The translations under genes and the position numbers were made by a program. 64,000 bases of DNA from contig JAZBRS010000026.1 of the NCBI GenBank assembly GCA_037176725.1, positions 54,414,501-54,478,500 on the forward strand. Direction: 5' to 3'. Every line of letters starts with the position of its first letter. Position 1 is the first letter of the stretch. This stretch comes from Posidonia oceanica (lineage: Eukaryota > Streptophyta > Magnoliopsida > Alismatales > Posidoniaceae). The notes under the pieces were generated by a model that was not told the DNA's origin, made no database searches, and saw nothing but the letters and a program-made list of their open reading frames with translations. This document shows, in pieces, positions 11,581 to 21,283 of the stretch.

Positions 11581-12329
11581 AAACATCGACAAAGCCATGC
11601 AGATGCAAATGCAAAGAGAGGATAAGAGAAGCGAAAGGAGAAGCAAACAGTGCGTGTGTGAGAACAGACACTGTTTAAGGGCCACGTAGAGTAGGTGTGA
11701 AGACCTACAATGGCGAAAATAAGCAAGTGGAAGGATCACCTCCATTTTGTAACTGTTTCCCACTAAACCGTCCCACAATATTTCTCGCACGCTGCCCAAA
11801 GCTCGCAGTGCGATCATATCGTGGAAAAGGGGGTAGAAAGTTGTAATTGGCGGTGAATCCAGGGGAAACACAACACAAAGCACTTGGGCATACGCGAAAA
11901 AGGAGAGTAGAGCTGATAGATAAGAAGAGGAAGTCCTATTCTACATGTTCGAGGAAACAGAAAGCGAAAACGATGCATGCAATGCAAATGGTGTGCAAAT
12001 GAATACTATGCAGGGGTTCAGGAGGACTTACCTGGGAAATCTGAAGCCTGATCTGAGATCTGCTTGGTCCATGCTGAAGAGCGCTCCGCCGGGGTCGTCC
12101 AGGTAGCTTGGTTGAGAAGATCCAACGGCCGGATCGGAAGATATCCCAGCTTCAAGGCAGAGGGGCCAGAACAGGGGAGAAGAATGGATCTAGGTGTACA
12201 GAAGGTCCTAGGGGTGTGCACAATTGGTCCTCTCATGCGAATGGAAGCTAAGAATGCTTAAGTGTGTGCAACGAATGCCAAATGCAAGAATGCGTGAGTG
12301 CAATGTACGCAAAATGCAAGAAAAGACCT

Positions 12330-13130
12330 AAGAATGATTTTTCAGAAAATTGGGGACTTAAATGCAATTTTTGAAAGAATGGGGGTCAAAATGCAAAGAT
12401 TTTGAAAAGTTCGGAGCTTTTTATGCAGGGGTTTTGGAAATTGAGGGGTCTAAGTGTAATTTTGCAAGATGCAGGGTTTAAAATGCAACCTAATAAGGTA
12501 AACATGCACTGGAATAGGCTTTGCAATCATATGGAGGATCTATATGCAATTTTAAAACATGCAGGGGTTGAAATGCAATTTTTGTAAGAAAAAATGCAAG
12601 CTAAATGCATGCTATGCATGATGCAGAGAACCTATGTGCAAAATCAGGAAACAAGGGCTAAGAATGTAATGCAGTAAATGAAGGATGAAAACAGAATGCT
12701 TGATAACAGATCAGAGGACCATGTTGCAAATAATGCAAAGATCAGGACTTAACAGCAATTTAATAAGATAACAGCAAGCATTTAGATGTCATTTAACAAC
12801 TAAAGGACCTAATTGCAAAAATAAAAACATGCTGGGGCAAACAGTAAAGCATAGCAAGTTATATTGAACCAAGAACGGACTGACATGCAAATATAGCAAC
12901 TTACTGGACTAGATCTAAAGAAATACAATTAAACCACAACAACAGAGGACCAATATGTAATAACAGAAACATGCAGGGCTTAATTTAAAAGACAACTAAA
13001 GAAAATGAACAGCATGCGGATGACAGTGCAAATAGGCAAGAATGTAGACTTTAATTGCAATTCAATATGATTTCAATTCAATATGAAATGAATCTTAAAC
13101 TGATCTGGACCTAGATGTAATATTAGAAAG
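12330..13130. repeat. ATGCAATTTT repeat block of the A LTR
   Basis: Degenerate repeats with ATGCAATTTT and AACATGCAGGGGTT phrases, equivalent to 5290-6370. More decayed than in D. Confidence 0.55.
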
Positions 13131-16100
13131 TTATAATGATAACAATGCACTGCAAGTAAAATGAACTAAGTTAATGAAAAAAATAAAAAAACGAAACAGG
13201 GGGTGCTTACAGTGGAGGCTGCCAGAGCTCGCCGGCGATTTCTCTGGACCGGCGGAGGAGGCTTCGGTGCGGCGTGGGAAGGGTGCGGGGGAGACCGGCG
13301 TGATGTGGCAGAGGCGGGGAGGTCTGGCGAGGCGTCGGCGGCGGCAGAGGCGCGCGGGAGTGCAGTTGCTGCTGGAGCGCCGGCGACTGGCGCCGGAGAA
13401 GAAGGTGACTTTGGCGAGCTCGTGTTGGCGGCACAGGCGACGAAAAGCCTCGGGGAAAGGCCGAGGAGCTAGAGGAGGAAGAGGAGAATCCGGAGGAAGG
13501 TTCTTTCACCCCTCATGCGCGCAGGAGATGGCCACCCACCTAAGTGGCTTTCGACCGGCCGGAGGGAGGTGGAGACGGCGCGGAGAGGCGGCTGCTGCTG
13601 CTGGGGTGGCTCGGGGACGTCGTCGGAGGTCCAAGGAGGATGACGGAGCTTCCAGAAGCAAGCTCCACAGCCCGAAGCAAGATCTGGTCCAGCCGACCCC
13701 TTGATGTGAAGGCTAAGGTGGGTACGGCGATGTACGGCTTTCCAGGCCGAGCCAAGGGCACGGGCGGCTAGGTGGTTGTCTGGGGAGCGCGTGGGAAGAA
13801 GCGGAAGTGAATTCCACTGAGTGTGGAGGGAGTTATGGAGGTTTGAAGTTTTCAGGCAAAAATGGAATCCAAGTGTTTGTAGTGGAATGTGGGGAGTGTG
13901 GGAGGTTTCTGGTTGCGATTTTGGGTGGCTCGGGAAGGTGGTTACTTGGTGAGTCTAAGTGCCAAGTTCTGGGATTTTAGGAGGCTCGTAGTGGTGGATT
14001 TGCAATGGAGAAGGTCGTTCGGATGGAGTTGGGTGCTGAAGCTTTGGAGGGGTCGTTTCAGAGGTGATTCGTGGTGGTTTTTGGCTTCTGGAAGTGGGGG
14101 AAGGAAGGTGGTTGCTTGGGTTTCAGAGTGTATCCCAAAAAAGATGGGTTGTGAAGAGGAAAATCTGGTTTTGATCCCCTCCCTCTCCACTGAATTTTCT
14201 GGTCAGAGGGAGGAAGAATGGGTCTTGGTCTTTGGGTGGCAGGGCATGGGAGTGATGGAGGGCTGGTCTGGTGGCCACAGGGTATGGGAGTGAAGTTGGG
14301 AAGTCCATGGTGGTGTCAGGCAAGGTTTGAAAAGAGAGGAAGGAGGTCTGTCGTTTTCATCTGAGAGAGAGGGAGAAGAATGGAAGAAGAAGAAGAAGAA
14401 GAGAAGGAGGGAAAGAGGAGGGGAAAACGTGTGGGCTGTGGGCTTTAAGCAAAAAAATGAAATAAAGAAAGAAGGAAAGAAGGAGGGGAAGAGGTGGGTC
14501 AAATGGGCTGGACCAAAAGAAGGAGAGGTAGAAAAGAAAGGGAAGAAGGAAGAAAAAGAAAGAAAGAGGAGAAAGAAGAAGGATAAAAAGAAATAAAATA
14601 AAATAAAATGGGAATAAAAATAAAAAGACTCTAAGGTGATAGCCCAAGTTAGGATTTTTAGATTAGGTTTTTTAATGGTTGTTTTTAATTAGGATTTTAG
14701 GATTAAGGAATTTTAGTTTTGATTAGGATTTTGAGTTTTCTTTAAGTGGTTTTTGATTTTTTGTTTAAATGTTTGTTAAATGTTTAAATTGTCTTTCAGT
14801 TATGTTTTTCTTGTTAAGTCTTTGGAATTTTTGATTAGGTTTTTTAAAGATCGTTTTTAAATTAATTAGGGAGAGTTTTAGCCTTCGATTTTAATCTTTT
14901 TTAGGGTTTTGTTTAAGTTTTGCTTTAAATTTGATTTTGTTTGTTGGATTCTTTTAATATTTTTTAGTTAAGTTTTTCTTGTTTAATTAAGCGTTTTCAA
15001 ATTTTTGATTGTTTGTTTTTTTTTCCTTTTCAATTAAGTTTTCAAATTGTTTCTTTTAGAATTGTTAAGTTAAGTTTTCCCCCTTTTTTGATTACTTGCC
15101 TTAGTATTTTAAGTTGTTTTCTTTCTTTTTAGGATTTGTTTTTTGATTGTTTTTAGTAGGGTTTTTACTCTAGCTTGTTTTGATTATATCTTGGTTTTTT
15201 CTTTGATTTTATAGCATTTTCTTTTTGTTTGTTTTGCATTTTTTAGCTTGCATTCTTGGTTTCTGGTTTGAGTTGGATTTAGTTAGGTTTTTGTTTTTGA
15301 TTGTTTGTTTATGTTTTTTAATTATTTTTCTTAGGGTTCTGATTTGTTTCTCTTTTGTTTCATAGTTTTAAATGTTTTTAACGGTTTTTTAGGGGTTTAG
15401 TAAGAGAGGAGAAGAGGAAATTAGAAAGGAGAGGAAAAGGGAGAAATGGAGGGATAAATAGGAAAGAGAGGAGTTGTAGGAAAGTAATTTTTTGAAAATC
15501 AAAGAAAATGGTAAAAATAAGATAAAAATAGCAATAAGATTGAGAACAGATAGGAGCACAAGGGGGGCCCACAGCTAGACAAAAAAGAGGGAGAAAAGGG
15601 GGTGAAAAGAAGGAGGATAATCAGGAGAGAGAGAGGAGAGAGAAAAGAATAATCCAGGAGAGAGAAAAGGATAATGGGTAAATGGAGGTCTTAGAGATTT
15701 CAAAAAGGGGTGAAATTTGGTGGGTGTGCAGTCTATGGTCTCTAGTGTGTGACCTAGCGTTTTGGTTTGGTTTTGAGAAAGTTTTGGAAGGGTTTTGAGG
15801 TGTAGAAAAAGGGTAGTTTTGCCTAAGTTTCCTAGGATTTTTGGGGGTGGTTTTGGTTTGAAAGTTTCTAGGATTTTTGGTGGGTTTGTTGAGTCAGGGA
15901 TGGTGAGTTTTTCTATGGTTTTTGGTTAGTTTTTGGGTTCGGGAAAGTGGTGTGATCCTAGGTTGAGTTTGGGCTGGTTTTGGAGGGAAAGAGAAAGAGA
16001 ATGGTGTGGGTTTGGGCCTAGATTTGGATGGTTTTAGGGTAAGGTCTTGGATGGTTTCAGGGTAAGGTTTTGAGAGGGTTTTGGGGTGGTTCTCTGGGTT

Positions 16101-16237
16101 TGAAAATGGGTGTAGTTCTAGGTTTGGTTTCAGGGTTTGAGGTGGAGAGAAGGGTGAAGAGAAAGGTGTAATTTTGGGTTTTTCCTAGCCGCCAGAGAGA
16201 CCTGCCAATTCAGCCTTGTCGAAATGGGGTGTCAACC

Positions 16238-16252
16238 GATGCCCCTCCCTGA
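16238..16252 (-). other. Polypurine tract of element A
   Basis: On the minus strand CAGGGAGGGGCATC precedes the 3' LTR, as at 9292 and 35414. Confidence 0.8.
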
Positions 16253-16739
16253 GCGAGGTCAAGGGGACCGAGACCGCTGCTCAGGGTTGAGAAGACGCCC
16301 CATTTGACCGGAGAGCCAAAAGATTTGCTATTGGCGTGAGTTACTTATTCAGCAGATACACCGAAAGTCATAGCCCGTTGCCGCAATGCAAAATGCAAAT
16401 GCATGCAAATGCAGATGGATGAAATGCAATGCATACATTGCATGCTAGTGCAGGTGCAATGCAAATGTTAGTGCAAAAGTTAGTACAGGTAAGAATGCTG
16501 ATGCAGTGCAGATGATACTGATGATGTTAGACTGGCATGTAATGCTTGCAAAGAAGGTGCAGAGATGATGCGAGAGAAATGCTAAAAGAAAGGCGCGATG
16601 TGGCGCAAGGATCTGGCAGGTAGGCCAAACTTGCGCGACAATGCGAGAAAGAAAAAGTGCATCTTGTCCCCGCCCGGGGAGCAAGCGAGCAAAAGAAGTA
16701 CGAGGGGATGCGAGACTTTGCCTTCCTGGGACAAGGTCG

Positions 16740-17790
16740 CGCGAAGAGGGTGATAAGATGTCGGGCTTATCGGCCGGATAGTTTACGGTCCTATCAACCG
16801 GGAGTGATAGTTTACGGACCTATCAACCGAGAGCGATAGTTTACGGACCTATCAACCGGGAGTGATAGTTTACGGTCCTATCAACCGGAAGCAGTTGTGA
16901 GTGATAGTTACTGGATATCAGCCGTATAACATGGTTGTGCAGCAATAGTTTACGGTCCTATCAACCAGAAGCGATAGTTTACAGGCCTATCAACTGGAAG
17001 CGATAGTTTACAGTCCTATCAACTGGAAGCGATAGTTTACGGTCCTATCAACCGGAAAGCACAAACCATGAGGGATAGTTACTGGTTATCAGCCGTATAA
17101 CGCAAATACCAGAGAATGATAGTTTACGGTCCTATCAACCGGAAGCGATAGTTTACAGGCCTATCAACTGGAAGCGATAGTTTACGGACCTATCAACCGG
17201 GAGCGATAGTTTACGGTCCTATCAACTGGAAAGGGCATTTGCGAGGGATAGTTACTGGATATCAGCCGTATAACATGATTGGCGCAGCGATAGTTTACGG
17301 TCCTATCAACCAGAAGCGATAGTTTACAGTCCTATCAACTGGAGCGATAGTTTACAGTCCTATCAACTGGAAGCGATAGTTTACAGTCCTATCAACTGGA
17401 AAGCGCAATCATGAGGGATAGTTACTGGATATCAGCCGTATAATGCAATTGCAGGTGATAGTTTACGGTCCTATCAACCAAAAGTGATAGTTTACAGTCC
17501 TATCAACTGGAAGCGATAGTTTACAGTCCTATCAACTGGAAGCGATAGTTTACGGGCCTATCAACCGGAAAGTGCAATTGCAAGGGATAGTTACTGGATA
17601 TCAGCCGTATAACGTAATTGCAGGTGATAGTTTTGGATATCAGCCAAAGAATGATAGTTTACGGACCTATCAACCGGAAAGTGCAATTACGAGGGACAGT
17701 TACTGGATGTCAGCCGTATAACACAACTGCGGGCCAGATCGGGGATCAGCCCAAGATGATAGTTTACGGTCCTATCAACCGGAAAGAGCA
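16740..17790 (-). repeat. GATAG...CTATC tandem array (about 29-bp units), element A
   Basis: I count 22 units with GATAGTTTAC, then GGTC, AGTC, GGAC or similar, then CTATCAAC, then CGG or TGG. They are grouped into higher-order blocks of about 170 bp, separated by a variant unit GATAGTTACTGGATATCAG (near 16902, 17073, 17246, 17416, 17585 and 17694). GATAG pairs with CTATC. The CGG or CAG in the loop pairs with the CCG or CTG just after the stem, and the middle base matches in 21 of 22 units. See the finding on pseudoknots. Confidence 0.9.
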
Positions 17791-17890
17791 GTGATTGATT
17801 GATTGAGTGATTGATAAGAAAAAGAGGGATTGATTGATTGATTGAGTGATTGATAAGAAAAAGAGTGATTGATAAGAAAAGGATTGATAA
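17787..17890. repeat. GATT/GATTGATAAGAAAAAGAG microsatellite-like stretch
   Basis: Runs of ATTG and repeats of GATTGATAAGAAAAAG that link the GATAG array to the GATAAG array. Confidence 0.8.
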
Positions 17891-18232
17891 GATATCGGAC
17901 TTATCGGCCGGTAAATGAATAAAAGAATAGAATGATAAGATATCGGACTTATCGGTCGGCAAAGAGGGGATGAAGGAATGATAAGATATCGGACTTATCG
18001 GTCGGCAAAGGGAAAGAGATGATAAGATATCGGACTTATCGGCCGGCAAAGGGAAAGAGATGATAAGATATCGGACTTATCGGCTAGCAAATGAATAAAA
18101 GAATAGAATGATAAGATATCGGACTTATCGGTCGGCAAAGAGGGGGTGAAGGGATGATAAGATATCGGACTTATCGGCCGGCAAAGGGAAAGAGATGATA
18201 AGATATCGGACTTATCGGCCGGCAAATGAATG
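17887..18232 (-). repeat. GATAAG...CTTATC tandem array, element A
   Basis: Seven units containing GATAAGATATCGGACTTATC followed by GGCCGGC or GGTCGGC, spaced 41-60 bp. GATAAG pairs with CTTATC. The CGG in the loop can pair with the CCG (or TCG by wobble) that follows, the same interleaved layout as the GATAG units. Confidence 0.9.
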
Positions 18233-18320
18233 GATTTCGCGAGAGCGAATCATCCCATGATACCAGGAATATCATGGGGGAAAGAGAGGGAAATTGATAC
18301 CAAGGGGCGATCAAAAGATG

Positions 18321-18347
18321 CCCCTGGTATCAGGATGATACCAGGGG
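18321..18347 (-). other. 3' UTR stem-loop of element A
   Basis: Perfect 11-bp arms, CCCCTGGTATC (18321-18331) and GATACCAGGGG (18337-18347), with loop AGGAT. The matching hairpin in C (37601-37629) has a compensatory change in the stem. Confidence 0.85.
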
Positions 18348-18727
18348 TTGGCCAGTGCGTCCTTGGCATCGAAAGCAGAGGATGAAGACAAAACTGTCGT
18401 GTTTGTCAGACGAGTAGTTTGGGGTACCAGCCCGACGGAGACTCAGCTGGGGACGCTGGATGGCTTGGCTTGACGGCGTGGGTCTGCAGAGATTCTGGAC
18501 TCCAGATTAACTACTGAGGACTTTCCTGCGTTGTGTTGGCTGCAAGTCTGGCCAAAGGGCTCAAGATGAGGTTGGCAATGATTATGCAATGCATTAAGTA
18601 GTCTTGAGGTGCAAGCAGATAGCAGAAAACGCTTTTGCATTGAAGGAATTGTTGATTACATGCCTGTGTCAGGCCAAAAGATACAGCATAACTTGAAAAG
18701 AAACTACATAGTAGCTGCATAAGTGCC

Positions 18728-19930
18728 CTAGCCGGTTCGGGCCTTCTTCGACTGCCTGGAGTCGGGGAATAGGGGGCCGCCTGGCGGGATTTCATTGATG
18801 GGCCAGAGCTCTTGGACCTCGGTCAGGTACTCAGGGGCACATCCTACACCTCTCGCAGCTGCGATGTCTGTTGATCGTACTCCATGCTGCATCAGATTGG
18901 CCAGCTTCTTTGTTGGGGCAGTCGTGCTAAGAGGGTATGTCTGCAGAAGCTTGGGTGCTATGCTGTCAACAAAGGCGCCCTGCTGGAAGCCAAACTGGCG
19001 CATAACCCTGATAGGATGGTATTCCACACCTGCAGTGAATCCTGGTAGTACAATTAGCCGTGTGTCGCGTGCGCTGAAGAAGACAGTGAATGGCTCGGCC
19101 ATGGAGGGAATGATACACCAGGTTACTGCGTCGTTGGTCAGCGCTGATAGCCTTTCATATTCTTCCTTGACGCTCTTGACTGTCTTGGCACGGCTGCTGC
19201 TGCAGTAGGCTTCAAAAGCATGCACCTAGGGGCGCAGAAGGTCCATCTCTAAGTGGGCGGCTAGCCAGACTTGTATAAGTGCTCCGCAGCCATGGAAGTG
19301 GCGGCAGCGATGTGAGATGCGGTCCAGCCGGCGGTATGTTTCTGCCAGAACAACCGGTGCCAGGTCTATCTGCCGGGTCACCACAGCAAGTGCTATTTCC
19401 ACAACTTCGATGGCCACTGTCAGTCGGCCATGAGTAAAGATCAGCTCGCCTAGGAAATGGATGACAAACCCTTGGAGCCACAGCTCGTCTCCGAGTTCGA
19501 CGCGCTTTTTCATGACGTCATCAAAGTGTGCTAGGCGAAGCAGGGGTTCGGGCCCGCTGGTGCAGATCAGTCTTTGTTGGCAGCTTCGAGTAGGAAGCCC
19601 AGTCAGTTGGCTCAGGACCCCAAGGTATCCGTCACGCCTCATGAAGATAGGCAGCCCCATGATCTTGGAGAAGCCGCAGATCCGACGCACTTCTTCCAGT
19701 GTGGGTGTCAGTTCAGTTCTGCCAAAGCGAAAAACGTGGTGTGCCGGTTTCCAAAAGCTTGCAGCGGCACACAGAAGATGGCGGCTCACTTCTACATCAG
19801 CGGCCTTTAGCAGCTTGGTTGGAATGCCCCATAGGCGCAGCTTTTCGCAGTCTTCTTGGGTGAGCTTACCAATCCATTCTCGCAGGGTCTCCGAGTAGTG
19901 TGCTGGGGTCACCAGAGTAGGGAAACCCAT
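18728..19930 (-). pseudogene. Downstream ORF of element A: DUF7745/plant-mobile-domain-like protein, one stop
   Basis: A 400-residue reading frame between pol and the 3' LTR, in the sense direction of the element. It starts with ATG at 19930 (MGFPTLVTPAHYSE) and has the exact length of its copy in C (38280-39482). Motifs include FWKPAHHVFRFG (about residues 59-70) and EEVRRICGF (about 79-87), then IFTHGRLTV. These resemble the DUF7745/plant mobile domain proteins found in plant retroelements and in MAIN-like host proteins, judged from memory. The C-terminus has a basic SRQSKKART tail. There is no signal peptide or membrane segment, so it is not an envelope protein. One nonsense codon (TAG at 19226-19228, CAA or CAG in the parent) breaks it after residue 234. 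Its role in the element is unknown. Confidence 0.8.
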
Positions 19931-21283
19931 TGCGTAGATCGCAGAATGTAGGCAGATAGTTGCTACAGGATCTTCAAGTACCTGTTATCAAGACTGTAGA
20001 TCATCAGACTTCCTTCTAGTACATAATCATTGACTGTAAGGAGATTCTGAAACTGGTAAAGCAGTTCAACATATTTAGCAGTAAACATTTAGAGCATGGC
20101 AATTAAGCACATATAAGTAGGGGATTCTGTTGGCACGGGGGCGGGGACTAGCAGGAGTCCTGGACCAGTGCAGCTCGATGATGCCAACGCGTGCTGAGTA
20201 GGAATACTGTCTCAGTACCAGAGCAGACCTTGCAAGGTAGGATGATTAAAGGGGGGATGAGATGATCGGAAATGCAGATGTATGCATGATTAATGATTGG
20301 AGTGGTTTGCCCTCAGCATACGGAATGCTTTAGTGCCTACTGTCTTTGGAAAGGAGCGGTCCCTCATTCACTGGACTCTACTCAGACTCCTAACTTGTTG
20401 GTGGCACTCCAGGAAAGGGTGCTGGTGATGTTTGGTGGTGGTGTAGAGAGGACGGGCTACATACCAAACTCTTAAGGACTTACACTTACTCTTTTCCTCT
20501 TTCTTGTCTTTCTTGCTTCTATGTAGGTGTGTAGGGCTCCCCCCATTCCTATCTTGGAGACAAGGAGGACCTGGCTTGAATTTTGAGTCTTCCCCGGGGT
20601 AGGTGAAAGGTGCGAGATTACTCTGCTCGCCTTCATTTTTTGGAGTTGATTTTTGCTTTTTCCCTTTTTTTTTTCTTTTCTATCATTCTCTTCTTCTTCT
20701 CTTTTTGTTGTTTGTTTTGTTTCTTTTTTGTTTTTCTTCTTTTCTTTTTTTCTTCTTCTTTTTTTGGCTTGCAGGTCTCCGCTATCCCTACCCTAAAGGA
20801 AGTGGGTGCCTGGCTTCTGAGACATGGGGGCTAGGACTTTCTGGTGTGAATTCTAGCTCTCTCTTTCTTTCTTTTCTCGTGTATCCAGGCTTAGACATGT
20901 GTTCTCTTTTGGCTAGCATTTTTCTAGGAGTGTAAGTCCTCAGGTGTTTGGGCATTTCGCCCGCTCTCCCTGAGTGGTGGCTCCCTCACTAGCTAGGGCA
21001 TCTAAGTAGTGTCAGGTGAAGTCGGGAGGCTCCTTCCGCAGCAGGCAAGCATCTCCGGTTCTCATCACCGGGCCATATGCAATGCATGATTTGAGAGAAT
21101 GACGATGACGATGATAAGGGACGGAACGTACGGGAATGCAGGAGAAGATAGAGTAAAGCGGTGTATGAAGATGTACAGAGGCAAAGGTAGGGGAAGCGGA
21201 ATGAGAAGAGGGGCGAAAGCATGCAATGGGTGGGAATACAAGAGGTGGGACGATGGAGAGTGATCTGCAACGGCTGCTCCAGG
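19931..21283 (-). other. Interval between integrase and downstream ORF, element A
   Basis: About 1.35 kb without a gene, alignable to 39483-40977 in C. It contains a 150-bp tract that is almost pure purine on the sense strand (20630-20770) and blocks conserved with C such as CCCTCAGCATAC. The protein of the downstream ORF must be reached by splicing or internal initiation, and the signals for that would be expected here. Confidence 0.6.
20630..20770 (-). repeat. Homopurine tract (sense strand), element A
   Basis: A TTTTC/TTCTT-rich run on the plus strand, so A/G-rich on the transcribed strand, ending next to CTTGCAGG. C keeps an equivalent tract at 40310-40460. Confidence 0.8.

Larger units (their letters stand above)
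10235..16237 (-). mobile_element. Element A: 3' LTR (6.0 kb)
   Basis: The left edge is TGTAGTAATCCCAATCAG and the right edge is GGTGTCAACC, next to a polypurine tract (16238-16252). The terminal CA of the family (CAACA) is changed to CC here. It carries the same internal order as D and C: PBS-like motif and conserved block (10350-10640), a large minisatellite (10905-11580), the ATGCAATTTT block, a CpG-rich block (13200-13760), purine-rich stretches and a T-rich block (14640-15370). The five bases to the left, AAAGT (10230-10234), are the expected target duplication, but the partner is off-window. Open frames inside, including ones over 380 codons, follow the minisatellite and are not genes. 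Confidence 0.88.
16253..18727 (-). other. Element A 3' untranslated region
   Basis: This lies between the downstream ORF and the polypurine tract. About 480 bp next to the tract is conserved with C and D. The rest is dominated by the short-repeat arrays listed separately and by a strong hairpin at 18321-18347. No ORF is credible. Tat-clade elements are known to have hypervariable 3' UTRs with tandem repeats, and this one fits. Confidence 0.75.

Noticed and set aside
10723..11883. Open frames of up to 386 codons, several frames on both strands, rich in Phe-Ala-Cys-Pro or Lys-Arg-Thr repeats
   Set aside because: They follow the 30-bp minisatellite, whose period is a multiple of three, so every frame stays open. 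Composition and periodicity are those of the DNA repeat.
13174..13704. A 176-codon open frame in the CpG-rich block of the A LTR, and similar frames at 32142-32800 and 53851-54309
   Set aside because: Not conserved in frame or length between the LTR copies; the GC-rich composition alone keeps stops rare.
16740..17790. CRISPR-like array (29-bp repeats)
   Set aside because: Units are contiguous without unique spacers, there are no cas genes, and the context is a plant retrotransposon 3' UTR.
18728..19930. Downstream ORF as an envelope gene or a host gene
   Set aside because: No signal peptide or transmembrane segment, so not envelope. The identical position and length in A and C show it belongs to the element.
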